Shown: piece after piece, positions 15,699-23,524 of the stretch | How positions within the stretch are numbered: the first letter of the stretch is position 1 | Layout: each line of letters begins with the position of its first letter | DNA from: Selenomonadaceae bacterium | Lineage (GTDB): Bacteria; Bacillota; Negativicutes; Selenomonadales; Selenomonadaceae | NCBI GenBank assembly: GCA_029338835.1 | Contig: JAQYBD010000066.1 | Coordinates: 1-32,478 of the forward strand | Length of the DNA: 32,478 bases | Direction of reading: 5' to 3' | The notes under the pieces: model-generated | What the model saw: only the letters and a program-made list of their open reading frames with translations | The model's database searches: none | Told to the model about the DNA's origin: nothing | Made by a program: the position numbers and the translations under genes

Positions 15699-16508
15699 TC
15701 AGGCCAACTCAAAGAAATCACGGGAAGACCGATCGGTTACGACCTGTATCCCGCCGGGAACTTCTGCCAGTTCCTGACGGAGCCTTGCCGCCAGCTGTTC
15801 GACGACAGGGAATTCCGTACCAAAGTGACCGGCATCGATGACATGCATGCCAAGTTCTGCTGCATGCTGCGCATCATGGTACTTGACATCACCCGTGACG
15901 TAAGCATCGGCGCCAAGTGCTGCAGCCTTGCCGATGAATTCCGCACCGGCGCCGCTGCAAAGAGCCACCTTGCGCACAGGACGAGCGCCGGCATCCACGA
16001 AGCGCACATGCTGCGTCGGCAGGGCCTGACGGACCTGCAGGGCAAAGTCGCGGATGGTCATAGGCGATGGCAGGCAGCCAATGCGCCCCATGCTCTCCAC
16101 CGTGCCATCCTCATGCTGCGCGGTGATGACAAAGCTCGAGAGCTTGGAAAGTCCGATGGCCTCCGCCAATACATCATTGACGCCGCCCTGGGCGATATCG
16201 AGATTCGTATGAGCCGCCGCCACGGCAATATCATGCTTCAGCAGGACGGACAAGCGATGCCCGAGCGGCAAGTCCGTGCGCAATTTCTTGAGCGGACGGA
16301 AGATGAGCGGATGATGGGCGATGATCATTTGCGCCCCCTGCTCCAAGGCCTGATGGACGACATGATCACTGACATCGAGTGCCACCAGGATCCTGCTGAC
16401 TTCCTGAGCCGGGCTGCCGACCAAAAGGCCGGGATTATCCCATTCTTCTGCCAGATGCCTCGGGGCAATGCGCTCCAGGGCATCGAGTATGACTTGACAT
16501 TTTACCAC
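15699..16508 (-). CDS. Nif3-like dinuclear metal-centre protein (YqfO family)
   Basis: This 269-residue protein has the NIF3 metal ligands: the EEWDNPGLLVG N-terminus, IIAHHPLIF near residues 62-70, AAAHTNLD near 97-104 and DAGHFGTEF near 224-232. It lacks the long PII-like insert of some Bacillus YqfO proteins, so it is the short form. Homologues form hexameric rings with two metals per subunit; the cellular reaction is unsettled, and the old label GTP cyclohydrolase type 2 homologue is not well supported. The start overlaps the end of trmK by 7 bp, a pairing conserved across Firmicutes. Confidence 0.93.
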   Translation of the reverse strand: MVKCQVILDALERIAPRHLAEEWDNPGLLVGSPAQEVSRILVALDVSDHVVHQALEQGAQMIIAHHPLIFRPLKKLRTDLPLGHRLSVLLKHDIAVAAAHTNLDIAQGGVNDVLAEAIGLSKLSSFVITAQHEDGTVESMGRIGCLPSPMTIRDFALQVRQALPTQHVRFVDAGARPVRKVALCSGAGAEFIGKAAALGADAYVTGDVKYHDAQHAAELGMHVIDAGHFGTEFPVVEQLAARLRQELAEVPGGIQVVTDRSSRDFFELA

Positions 16509-17188
16509 GATAGACGCGCCTCCAACTCTTTGATGCGACCCTTGACTTCCTGGTACTTCCTGGAAGAAAGAGCCCGCTTGCTCTTTTCCATGCCAGCCGC
16601 CACGCGCCGCTGCTGAAAGAGCAGTGATTCAATGTGATGACGCAAAAGCGGCGGTTTCTTCTCCCAGAGTACCGGACCGATTTCCAGCAGAATTTCCTCC
16701 GGCATCTTGCGTCTGCCGCGTTCAGCCTTGATGATCTCATAGATGCGGCCGTCTGCGATGGCCAGGGATTCATCTGCGATATGCCAATGCTTGCGGTAAA
16801 GCCAGCGGCGCAGTTCCGCAGCAGCACTCTGCGGCTGCAGGATCAAAGTGGTCAGCTGTGCGACGACCTCCGGCGAAGCCTCTAAGATTTCCGTCATCAG
16901 TACGCCGCCCATACCGGCAATGCAGACCGTATCCACTTCCCCCGGCTGCAGCGTAGCCAGGCCATCGCCGAGACGTACGGAAATCGTATCCATGAGACCG
17001 GCTTCCCGCACAGCACGGGTGGCAGCTTCAAAAGGGCCGGCATTCTTGTCACTGGCCACGACGAAATCCGCTTTGCCCGCCTGAACGAGCGCGATGGATA
17101 AATAGCCGTGATCGGTGCCGATATCCGCTACCCGGCTGCCCTCTGACACAAAATCCGCCAACGCCTGCAGTCGATCATCAAGATGCAT
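16502..17188 (-). CDS. trmK: tRNA (adenine(22)-N1)-methyltransferase TrmK
   Basis: This 228-residue Rossmann methyltransferase has motif I VADIGTDHGYLSIALVQ near residues 19-35, IAGMGGVLMTEIL near 90-102 and LILQPQ near 114-119, all typical of TrmK. A C-terminal coiled coil (about 165-225, Lys/Arg/Glu-rich) also fits the family. It uses SAM to methylate A22 of certain tRNAs. AAAAGGGGGAC precedes the ATG. It starts the trmK-nif3-yitT unit and has its own promoter, whose -35 lies in the preceding tRNA terminator. In many Firmicutes it follows sigA closely; here tRNA-Asn and a chimeric frame come between. Confidence 0.92.
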   Translation of the reverse strand: MHLDDRLQALADFVSEGSRVADIGTDHGYLSIALVQAGKADFVVASDKNAGPFEAATRAVREAGLMDTISVRLGDGLATLQPGEVDTVCIAGMGGVLMTEILEASPEVVAQLTTLILQPQSAAAELRRWLYRKHWHIADESLAIADGRIYEIIKAERGRRKMPEEILLEIGPVLWEKKPPLLRHHIESLLFQQRRVAAGMEKSKRALSSRKYQEVKGRIKELEARLSW

Positions 17189-17219
17189 GAGGAAGTCCCC
17201 CTTTTCAGACTATGATTCT

Positions 17220-17248
17220 ATCATAACATAACAAAAAAGGTGTAACAA
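17220..17248 (-). promoter_or_regulatory. trmK promoter
   Basis: On the minus strand TTGTTA (17248-17243), a 17-bp spacer and TATGAT (17225-17220) precede trmK by about 30 bp. The -35 hexamer lies in the 3' arm of the tRNA-Asn terminator. Confidence 0.65.
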
Positions 17249-17262
17249 CTGTTACACCTTTA
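17233..17262 (-). terminator. Terminator of tRNA-Asn
   Basis: On the minus strand AAAGGTGTAAC and GTTACACCTTT form an 11-bp stem with a 4-nt loop and a run of six T, starting about 11 bp after the tRNA 3' end. Confidence 0.88.
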
Positions 17263-17272
17263 CACTTCAATA

Positions 17273-17348
17273 TGGCTCCTCGAGCAGGATTCGAACCTGC
17301 GACAGCCTGATTAACAGTCAGGTGCTCTACCGGCTGAGCTATCGAGGA
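17273..17348 (-). tRNA. tRNA-Asn (anticodon GUU)
   Basis: The 76-nt minus-strand cloverleaf has acceptor arms TCCTCGA and TCGAGGA, D-arm AGCTCAGCCGGTAGAGC, anticodon arm CCTGACTGTTAATCAGG with GTT, T-arm GCAGGTTCGAATCCTGC, discriminator G and an encoded CCA. It is a single-gene transcription unit with its own promoter and terminator. Confidence 0.97.
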
Positions 17349-17366
17349 ATATCAACAACAGGTATT

Positions 17367-17395
17367 ATTATAACGAGCATCTGTTATTTTGTCAA
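17367..17395 (-). promoter_or_regulatory. tRNA-Asn promoter, exact consensus
   Basis: On the minus strand TTGACA (17395-17390), a 17-bp spacer and TATAAT (17372-17367) match the vegetative consensus perfectly, as expected for a stable RNA. It begins 7 bp after the stop of the chimeric frame. Confidence 0.92.
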
Positions 17396-17401
17396 CCTGT
17401 T

Positions 17402-18349
17402 TTATGGCACGATGACGATATTTTTACTGGCAAATTTCAGTTCCCGCTTCATCTGCTGGAATTTCTGCAGGGAGACCGCCGAAAGGCCTGCCCCTTTTTC
17501 CTGCGGATAGGTACAGAAATAATACACCTTGCCATTCTTCTCGCCCAAGCGTTTGACCACAGCTTCATGCTGCGGACCGCCTGCACATTCCTCCACAGCG
17601 GAGACTGCCGTGCCAACAGGCGCAACCATCACAGTAAAGAGCGAACGGGAATCCTGCCAAAGAAGCGGCTCCGGATTCTCCTTCCCTTTTGCGCCAGCTT
17701 CTTCGTAAGATGCCAGGGCCTCATCCGTCACGAAATGGAATACCACACCGCCAATTGGATCCTCCGCCGTAGCTTCTACGGGATGCGCGATCATATTGGC
17801 TTCGTGAAGTTTGTAAATCCCATGCAGCTGGAACGAAAAGCCAAGTCCGGGATATGCGAAAATCCCGTTGCTGTCCACTTGCGCACTCGCAGCTGCCTGT
17901 GCCACTGGTACATCGCTGTTCCAGTCTGCTGCGCCGCCAGTTGCCAGAGCTGCTGCGAGGTCCACACAGACACACCCGCCTATCGGCGTATGCTTGATGG
18001 CATTCGAGATGAAATTGACGAGTACATGATGAATACTGTCACGATCTCCATATCCCACGGGGCGGCCAGCCACCAACAGCTCCAGCTTCACCTGCTGCTT
18101 GACCAGCATGGGACGGAATTCTTCCCGGCAGGATGCCAGCAGGGACAAATCCAGGAGTTCAAGGACCAGATGATCGAGTCCATCCACACGGCGCAAAAGT
18201 GCAGCGGCACGTGCTGCCAATACCTTCAAATTGAATGGCTTCGTCACATACTCATCGGCACCATAAGAAAATCCCAGCAATTTATCTTCTTCCTGCGAGC
18301 GCGCTGTCAGCATGATGAGGGGAACATCATTGACAAATATCCACTGCAA
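17402..18349 (-). pseudogene. Chimeric frame: receiver fragment + histidine-kinase fragment + unknown C-terminal domain (probable decay product)
   Basis: The frame is open for 315 codons but begins only at a TTG just after an in-frame TGA, with no ribosome-binding site. Residues 8-54 are the second half of an OmpR-type receiver ([30 protein letters not shown], then the alpha-5 end); the Asp phosphosite half and the DNA-binding domain are missing. Residues 55-130 are a kinase fragment (LELLDLSLL, then [20 protein letters not shown], an N-box) with no His motif before it and no G-box after. Residues 157-315 resemble neither and may be the mature part of a secreted protein, since PVAQAAASA before them looks like a signal-peptide end. 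Upstream, in the same frame, ATG at 18421 opens 15 codons before a TGA. In-frame fusion by deletions is the simplest reading. A real fusion gene expressed from TTG is less likely. The locus lies between the rpoD terminator and tRNA-Asn. Confidence 0.6.
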
Positions 18350-18430
18350 ATAGATTCACACAAAATCCCTGCTTCAAAAATGCCTGTAGCCAGCAAAAAA
18401 TTTTTTCAGCCAGTTCTGCATGTTGACGAC

Positions 18431-18468
18431 AAAAAACCTGTTTCATGCGCAAAGCACGAAACAGGTTT
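18431..18468 (-). terminator. Terminator of the dnaG-rpoD unit
   Basis: On the minus strand AAACCTGTTTCGTGC pairs with GCATGAAACAGGTTT (one mismatch region near the loop), followed by TTTTG. It lies about 45 bp after the rpoD stop. Confidence 0.87.
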
Positions 18469-18510
18469 CTTCCTATGCGGATTCATGCGGATGCCAGCAG
18501 CAGACCACTG

Positions 18511-19638
18511 TCAATCCAAGAAGTCCTTGAGCTTGCGGCTGCGGCTTGGATGGCGCAGCTTGCGCAGGGCTTTGGCTTCAATCTGGCGGATGCGCTCGCG
18601 CGTGACGCCGAAGTTCTGTCCAACTTCTTCGAGTGTGCGGGCACGGCCGTCATCGAGACCGAAGCGCAGGCGCAGCACCTTTTCTTCCCGAGGCGTCAGT
18701 GTATCGAGGACATCCTCGAGCTGTTCCTTGAGCAGCATGAACGAAGCCGCATCGGCTGGTGCTGTCGCATCCTGGTCTTCGATGAAATCGCCAAGATGTG
18801 AATCTTCCTCCTCGCCAATCGGGGTCTCGAGCGATACCGGCTCCTGCGCGATCTTCATGATCTCGCGCACGCGCTCAACGCTGATCTCCATCTCCTTGGC
18901 AATCTCTTCCGGAGTCGGTTCCCGGCCGAGCTGCTGCAGCAGCTGACGCGAGACACGGATGAGCTTGTTGATGGTCTCGACCATATGGACTGGGATGCGG
19001 ATGGTACGAGCCTGATCCGCAATGGCACGCGTGATGGCCTGACGGATCCACCAGGTCGCATACGTACTGAATTTGTAGCCCTTGTTGTAGTCGAATTTCT
19101 CAACGGCCTTGATAAGGCCCAGATTGCCTTCCTGGATGAGATCCAAGAAGAGCATGCCGCGGCCAACATAGCGCTTGGCAATGCTGACCACGAGACGCAG
19201 GTTGGCTTCGGCCAGTCGTTTCTGTGCTTCTTCATCGCCAGCTTCCATGCGTTTGGCCAGTGCGACTTCTTCTTCTGCCGTCAGCAGAGGGACGCGGCCG
19301 ATTTCCTTGAGATACATGCGCACCGGATCGTCGATGCTGACACCTTCCGGCACGCTGAGGTCGATTTCCACGTCCTCATCCGCTTTATCCACATCCATGT
19401 CCACATCGTCATCATGGGAATCGCTGTTGGAATCATCCACGATCTCGATGCCACGCTTGCTGAACGTATCGTACATGGCATCGATCTCGTCCGGTGAAAG
19501 ATCCTGCGTCTGCAGGGCATCCACCAACTCGCCGTATGTCAGCGTGCCACCATTCTTCTTTCCCTTCGATAACAGGCTTTCTATGATCTCAGAGCTGCGG
19601 CTCTTGCCGGCAGCTTTTGCGGTCTTCTTTTCAGCCAT
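18511..19638 (-). CDS. rpoD: RNA polymerase primary sigma factor (SigA/RpoD)
   Basis: This 375-residue sigma-70 is of Firmicute SigA size. It has region 1.1 (about 15-70), an acidic linker (about 70-95), region 1.2 ([17 protein letters not shown]), region 2 ([54 protein letters not shown]), region 3 (about 225-290) and region 4 ([18 protein letters not shown], then [20 protein letters not shown]). It directs core RNA polymerase to TTGACA/TATAAT promoters, which are abundant in this window. GGGGGCAGTCGA precedes the ATG. It follows dnaG by 47 bp, the classic macromolecular-synthesis operon order. Confidence 0.97.
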   Translation of the reverse strand: MAEKKTAKAAGKSRSSEIIESLLSKGKKNGGTLTYGELVDALQTQDLSPDEIDAMYDTFSKRGIEIVDDSNSDSHDDDVDMDVDKADEDVEIDLSVPEGVSIDDPVRMYLKEIGRVPLLTAEEEVALAKRMEAGDEEAQKRLAEANLRLVVSIAKRYVGRGMLFLDLIQEGNLGLIKAVEKFDYNKGYKFSTYATWWIRQAITRAIADQARTIRIPVHMVETINKLIRVSRQLLQQLGREPTPEEIAKEMEISVERVREIMKIAQEPVSLETPIGEEEDSHLGDFIEDQDATAPADAASFMLLKEQLEDVLDTLTPREEKVLRLRFGLDDGRARTLEEVGQNFGVTRERIRQIEAKALRKLRHPSRSRKLKDFLD

Positions 19639-19685
19639 TCGACTGCCCCCTTCCCAGACGTCCCATGCATAACATCGTCAACAGT

Positions 19686-21464
19686 TCACCATTCATCCAT
19701 TTCATGTTTGATTTTATTTACCTCATTCAATTCATCCAGATATGCTTCATTGCCAGCCTGCAGATATTCATTTGCCCTGCGGCTGTGTTCCATATACAAG
19801 GCATTGAGTTCTGCTTTCTTGAGTACTTTGAGCGAGTCCTCATAAGCCTGTGTCTCATCCCGCCCGTCGAGATTCTCTACAAGTGCGCGGGAAAGCTCTG
19901 CGGATGCTCCATCACTCAGACCAGCTGTCAACGCTTCATCCACCGGACGGCCTTCTTTCTGCCCCTGCCTCAAGAGCAGCAGGATTTCGCGCTGGACAGG
20001 ATCCGCCAGTTTCTCAAGATCCAGGATAGTCTCCACGTGAGCAAGAACGGCAGGTTCCTGCCAGGCCATGCGGACGACGATGCGCCCGGCCCGCCGCAGG
20101 GCATCATCCTGCTGCACGACGGCCTGGCGAAGCGGAACCTTCTTCTCCGCCGGCAAGACCTCTGGCCGATAACGAGCCAGTTCAGCCTGTACGACCCCCT
20201 CGTCCAGCATCAAAGCCTGCGCCAGCTTCTTTTCGTATTCGCTGCGCGCAGCTGGTTCACGGATGCCGGAGAGTACTGGCATCATGGCCTGCAGAGCCTG
20301 CACCTTGCCGGCCAGCGTATCGTAACGCGTATGAGAAAGGACGTAATGCAGGCGGTATTCCACCAAAGGCATCGCTTTCTTCACCAGGGCACGGAAAGCA
20401 TCTGCACCATGCTTATGTATGTATTCATCCGGATCCTTGCCGTCCGGCACGACAATGACCCTGACCTCTGCCCCTGTATCACGGACGATGGAGAGCGCCC
20501 GTATCGTCGCATTCTGCCCTGCTTCATCGCTGTCATAGCAGAAGCAGATCACCGGTGCATAGCGCAGGAGCAGCTTGCTGTGTTCCGGTGTGAATGCCGT
20601 TCCCAGGGACGCGACAACGTTTTCTACGCCAGCATCGAAAACAGAAATCGCATCCATATACCCTTCCACGACAATGGCGTAACCTTCACGCTGGATGGCA
20701 CGATGCGCCCGATCCAGGCCGAAAAGGATGCGCCGCTTGTTGAAAAGTACGGTTTCCGGCGTATTCAGGTACTTCGGGGTCGAGTCATCGAGGACCCGGC
20801 CGCCAAACCCAACCACTCGCCCGCGTTCATCCGCAATCGGGATGATCACGCGGCCCCGGAATCTGTCGTAAAGGCCATTGCCATTACGACGCTCAGCCGC
20901 GAGGCCGCTTGCCAATAAAAATTCCTGCTTGATTCCACGCTTTTGAAAAGCCGTGGACAACTTATCCCAGGCAAGTGGTGCATAACCGAGTTGAAATTCC
21001 TCAATCGTCTCAGGACGGATGCCACGTTTCTTGAAATACGCCAGTCCCGGTTCCCCGAGCCGCGTCATCGTCAGGCAATTATGGAAGAAATCCCGCGCGA
21101 GGCCATTGACCTTGCGCAAGTCCTTCACTTCCCGTTCACGGGCCAATTCCTGCGGACTCTTGTGACGCTCCGGCAGGGGAATCCCCAGCTTCTCCGCCTG
21201 CAGCTTGATGGCTTCAAAATAGGACACGTTCTCAATCATCGAAAGGAATTTGAAAACATTGCCGCCTGCATGACAGCCAAAGCAGTAAAAAAAGCCTTTA
21301 TCGGGGACTACGGAGAAAGACGGCGTATTTTCCTGATGGAACGGACAGCAGCCCCAGTACCGGTTGCCTTTGCGTTTCAAGGGAACGTACCCCTGTACGA
21401 CGCCAAGGATGTCCGTCTGGGCACTGACCCGTTCGACGAATTCATCCATCTCCTCACTGCGCAT
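19686..21464 (-). CDS. dnaG: DNA primase DnaG
   Basis: This primase of about 592 residues makes RNA primers for replication. It has an N-terminal CHC2 zinc ribbon (CPFHQENTPSF then FYCFGC; ligands near residues 40, 43, 61 and 64). The catalytic core has GGRVLDDSTPKYLNTPET and a TOPRIM segment (IVVEGYMDAISVF, then CYDSDEAGQNA). The C-terminal part after about residue 420 is the helicase-binding region and is poorly conserved. I chose the ATG at 21464 (MRSEEMDEF) because AAGGTG lies 6 bp upstream; an ATG at 21491 abuts its AAGGA and is less likely. It is between dgt and rpoD on the same strand. Confidence 0.95.
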   Translation of the reverse strand: MRSEEMDEFVERVSAQTDILGVVQGYVPLKRKGNRYWGCCPFHQENTPSFSVVPDKGFFYCFGCHAGGNVFKFLSMIENVSYFEAIKLQAEKLGIPLPERHKSPQELAREREVKDLRKVNGLARDFFHNCLTMTRLGEPGLAYFKKRGIRPETIEEFQLGYAPLAWDKLSTAFQKRGIKQEFLLASGLAAERRNGNGLYDRFRGRVIIPIADERGRVVGFGGRVLDDSTPKYLNTPETVLFNKRRILFGLDRAHRAIQREGYAIVVEGYMDAISVFDAGVENVVASLGTAFTPEHSKLLLRYAPVICFCYDSDEAGQNATIRALSIVRDTGAEVRVIVVPDGKDPDEYIHKHGADAFRALVKKAMPLVEYRLHYVLSHTRYDTLAGKVQALQAMMPVLSGIREPAARSEYEKKLAQALMLDEGVVQAELARYRPEVLPAEKKVPLRQAVVQQDDALRRAGRIVVRMAWQEPAVLAHVETILDLEKLADPVQREILLLLRQGQKEGRPVDEALTAGLSDGASAELSRALVENLDGRDETQAYEDSLKVLKKAELNALYMEHSRRANEYLQAGNEAYLDELNEVNKIKHEMDEW

Positions 21465-21532
21465 ACGATTCACCTTGCTGTATCCTTCCATTCCTTAAGC
21501 ATGCATCCTGTGCCGATTCTTCTGGCACTTGT

Positions 21533-21538
21533 AGTATA
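21533..21538 (-). promoter_or_regulatory. Candidate -10 for dnaG-rpoD
   Basis: The minus strand reads TATACT (21538-21533) about 70 bp before the dnaG start, in the 155-bp dgt-dnaG gap. The -35 is weak. The gap also holds a possible long stem-loop (21547-21603). Confidence 0.3.
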
Positions 21539-21546
21539 TTCGCTAC

Positions 21547-21603
21547 GATTGCCCAAAAACCTGCCTGGATACCAGAAAGTTTTCCAGCAATCGCTATAGC
21601 GTG
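21547..21603 (-). other. Possible long stem-loop between dgt and dnaG
   Basis: On the minus strand GCTATAGCGATTGC (about 21603-21590) can pair with GCAATCGTAGC (about 21557-21547) with a 3-nt bulge, enclosing a smaller CTGG-TAT-CCAG hairpin. No T-run follows. It might set the dgt/dnaG mRNA ratio; no function is known. Confidence 0.35.
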
Positions 21604-21619
21604 CTGTATTCTATCCGTT

Positions 21620-22627
21620 CTACAAGCCAGCTTGGAGTACGCGTCCTACCGGCGGCACGAAAATCTCATTGAACCGCTGGACGGCATAACTGTCCGTCAG
21701 ACCTGCGACATAATCGGCTGTGATCTGGCTGCGGCTCCACCGTTTTTCACGTTGACGGAATTCTTCCGGCAGCACTTCAAAATGCTCCAGGAAGTAGGCA
21801 TAGAGCGCCCGCAGCACAAAGCCAGCCTGACGTCTCTCGTTGGCCAGAGCCGGCGAAAGGTAGATATGCTCGAACATGAAATTCCGGAAAAGATCCATGA
21901 CCCCCTGTACTTCAGGCGAAGGACGTACATCGTCCAGCGCCCGGGAATTCTCAATCATATCGCCAACCATGTTCGTGATCATATGCGAGGTATCCGTACC
22001 AAAGCAGTCATAGACCTTCTGCGGCAGGTCGCCTTCCTTGAGCAGGCCAGCGCGCAGGCTGTCGTCGTAATCATGGCAGAGATACGCGATGCGGTCAGCG
22101 GTGCGCACAATACGGCCCTCCAGGGTCTTCGGCAAATGCGGCCCCGTATGATTGACGATGCCATCCTTGACTTCATAGGTCAAGTTGAGCCCGCGCCCTC
22201 CTTTTTCCAGGAATTCCACGACACGCAGGCTCTGCTCGTTGTGGGCAAAATGCCCGGTCAATTCATTCATGACGGCTTCGCCCGCATGACCGAAAGGTGT
22301 ATGGCCTACATCGTGGCCGAGGGCGATGGCCTCCGTCAGATCCTCGTTGAGACGCAGGCCTCTCGCGATGGTCCTCGATATCTGCGCCACTTCGAGACTA
22401 TGTGTCATGCGCGTGCGATAATGATCGCCAGCCACGATGTAGACCTGGGTCTTCCTCTTGAGACGCCGAAACGATTTCGAATGCAGGATGCGGTCACGGT
22501 CGCGCTGGAATTTTGTCCGGAAGTCACATTCCTCCATCGGCAGCTTGCGCCTGGCATCCCTGCTCTTGGCCGCCTGTGGTGCCAGCAGCTGATATTCCAG
22601 TTCTTCAGTCCGTTCTCGGATATTCAA
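21620..22627 (-). CDS. dgt: dGTPase-like HD-domain triphosphohydrolase
   Basis: This protein of about 335 residues belongs to the Dgt family, which hydrolyses dNTPs to the deoxynucleoside and triphosphate. The metal-binding HD residues are in RTRMTHSLEVAQISRTIA (first His), ALGHDVGHTPFGHAGE (HD pair) and RTADRIAYLCHDYDD (last Asp). The N-terminal region FRTKFQRDRDRILHSKSFRR is characteristic. The start is probably the TTG at 22627, because GGGAGGTGG lies 6 bp upstream and LNIRERTEELE begins the conserved part. An ATG at 22669 would add 14 unconserved-looking residues with a poor ribosome-binding site. It is followed by dnaG and rpoD on the same strand, a common Firmicute arrangement. Confidence 0.92.
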   Translation of the reverse strand: MNIRERTEELEYQLLAPQAAKSRDARRKLPMEECDFRTKFQRDRDRILHSKSFRRLKRKTQVYIVAGDHYRTRMTHSLEVAQISRTIARGLRLNEDLTEAIALGHDVGHTPFGHAGEAVMNELTGHFAHNEQSLRVVEFLEKGGRGLNLTYEVKDGIVNHTGPHLPKTLEGRIVRTADRIAYLCHDYDDSLRAGLLKEGDLPQKVYDCFGTDTSHMITNMVGDMIENSRALDDVRPSPEVQGVMDLFRNFMFEHIYLSPALANERRQAGFVLRALYAYFLEHFEVLPEEFRQREKRWSRSQITADYVAGLTDSYAVQRFNEIFVPPVGRVLQAGL

Positions 22628-22717
22628 TCCACGCCACCTCCCGCTGCAATAGAATCTTGACTTTCCCATTCCATATACCAGGAAGAAAAGCGATTGCGTC
22701 TCCTCTTCCCGCTACCT

Positions 22718-22723
22718 ATTATA
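22718..22723 (-). promoter_or_regulatory. Candidate -10 for dgt
   Basis: The minus strand reads TATAAT (22723-22718) about 90 bp before the TTG start of dgt. No convincing -35 lies 16-18 bp upstream. Confidence 0.3.
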
Positions 22724-22779
22724 TTACGAGAAAGACCACCCGATTTCCTGCCCCCAATTCGTATCGCTTGCCCTCTATT

Positions 22780-22808
22780 TTGCAAAATAATCACGACTGG
22801 AGTAAAAT
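22780..22808 (+). promoter_or_regulatory. Promoter of the lptA-like gene
   Basis: TTGCAA (22780-22785), a 17-bp spacer and TAAAAT (22803-22808) lie about 37 bp before the GTG start. Confidence 0.6.
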
Positions 22809-22844
22809 AGAAGTATAAAATTGGATGATTATGAGGTGATTCCC

Positions 22845-23366
22845 GTGGGAAAAGGAAAAATATGCCTGCTCTTCTGCCTGTTCTTCCTGCTGGCATTGCA
22901 TGCTGGGGTGCGCACCGGCGCGGCACAGACCCTGCAGACGCCGGGACGCAGCCAGGCTGCAGCAGTCTCAGCCGATCAGGTTAGTTATGATGAACAAACA
23001 GGTCGTTACGTCTGTCACGGCAACGTACGCATCGACCTGGGGACTCGCACGCTCCTTGCCCAAGAGGCTCAGCTGACCAGCGACCTGCGCACGATCTGGA
23101 TGCAGGGCAGTGCCAGGCTGGTCGAAAACGAGATCATCTTCAGCGGCGAAGCAATCTATGCCAGTCTCGATGACAACCGCGCCTTCCTGTTCGGCCAACG
23201 CTGTTCCATGAAACGCCCGGGGCTGTCCATCAGCAGCGACGCCGTGCAGTACCGCTGGGATGACCGCTTGGTCCTGTTCGACGGCCATGTACTCATGGTC
23301 GATGGCGAACGAGAAAAAGCCTGCACGCATCTTGAATACGACCTCGAAAAAAATAAGGCATCCTGA
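22845..23366 (+). CDS. lptA: LptA/OstA-like periplasmic lipopolysaccharide transport protein
   Basis: This 173-residue protein starts with a signal peptide (KICLLFCLFFLLALHAGV, cleavage near GAAQ). An OstA/LptA beta-jellyroll of about 110 residues follows, with SADQVSYDEQTGRYVCHGNV at its start and repeated QG-A-LVENEIIFSGE and SSDAVQYRWDDRLVLFDGHV strands. In diderms LptA bridges LptC and LptD to carry LPS across the periplasm. The GTG at 22845 follows AGGTGATTCCC; an ATG at 22821 would put charged residues ahead of the signal peptide. It stands alone, with dgt divergent and a shared terminator downstream; lptB, lptC and lptD are not in the window. Confidence 0.82.
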   Translation: MGKGKICLLFCLFFLLALHAGVRTGAAQTLQTPGRSQAAAVSADQVSYDEQTGRYVCHGNVRIDLGTRTLLAQEAQLTSDLRTIWMQGSARLVENEIIFSGEAIYASLDDNRAFLFGQRCSMKRPGLSISSDAVQYRWDDRLVLFDGHVLMVDGEREKACTHLEYDLEKNKAS

Positions 23367-23390
23367 ACAGATATCGAACAGGTATCCTGG

Positions 23391-23440
23391 AAAAAGAAAG
23401 GGCCTGGTATCCACCATCTGGATATCAGGTCCTTTCTTAT
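23391..23440. terminator. Bidirectional terminator between the lptA-like gene and glyS
   Basis: AAGAAAGGGCCTGGTATCC and GGATATCAGGTCCTTTCTT form a long, slightly imperfect stem with a 7-nt loop. A T-rich tail is present in both directions (TTTCTTAT rightward, TTTCTTTTT leftward), so it can end both convergent units. Confidence 0.85.
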
Positions 23441-23524
23441 GCAATTACACAATCTGCCAAGCCCGCAGTTGCCGAGAACTGACCGCTATGGGGAAACAGC
23501 ATCTGAGCTGCTGCGAGATGGGTC

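Noticed and set aside
18374..18421. 15-codon frame ([15 protein letters not shown]) upstream of the chimeric frame
   Set aside because: It may be the remaining N-terminus of the broken gene, but it is too short and lacks a ribosome-binding site, so I do not call it as a gene.
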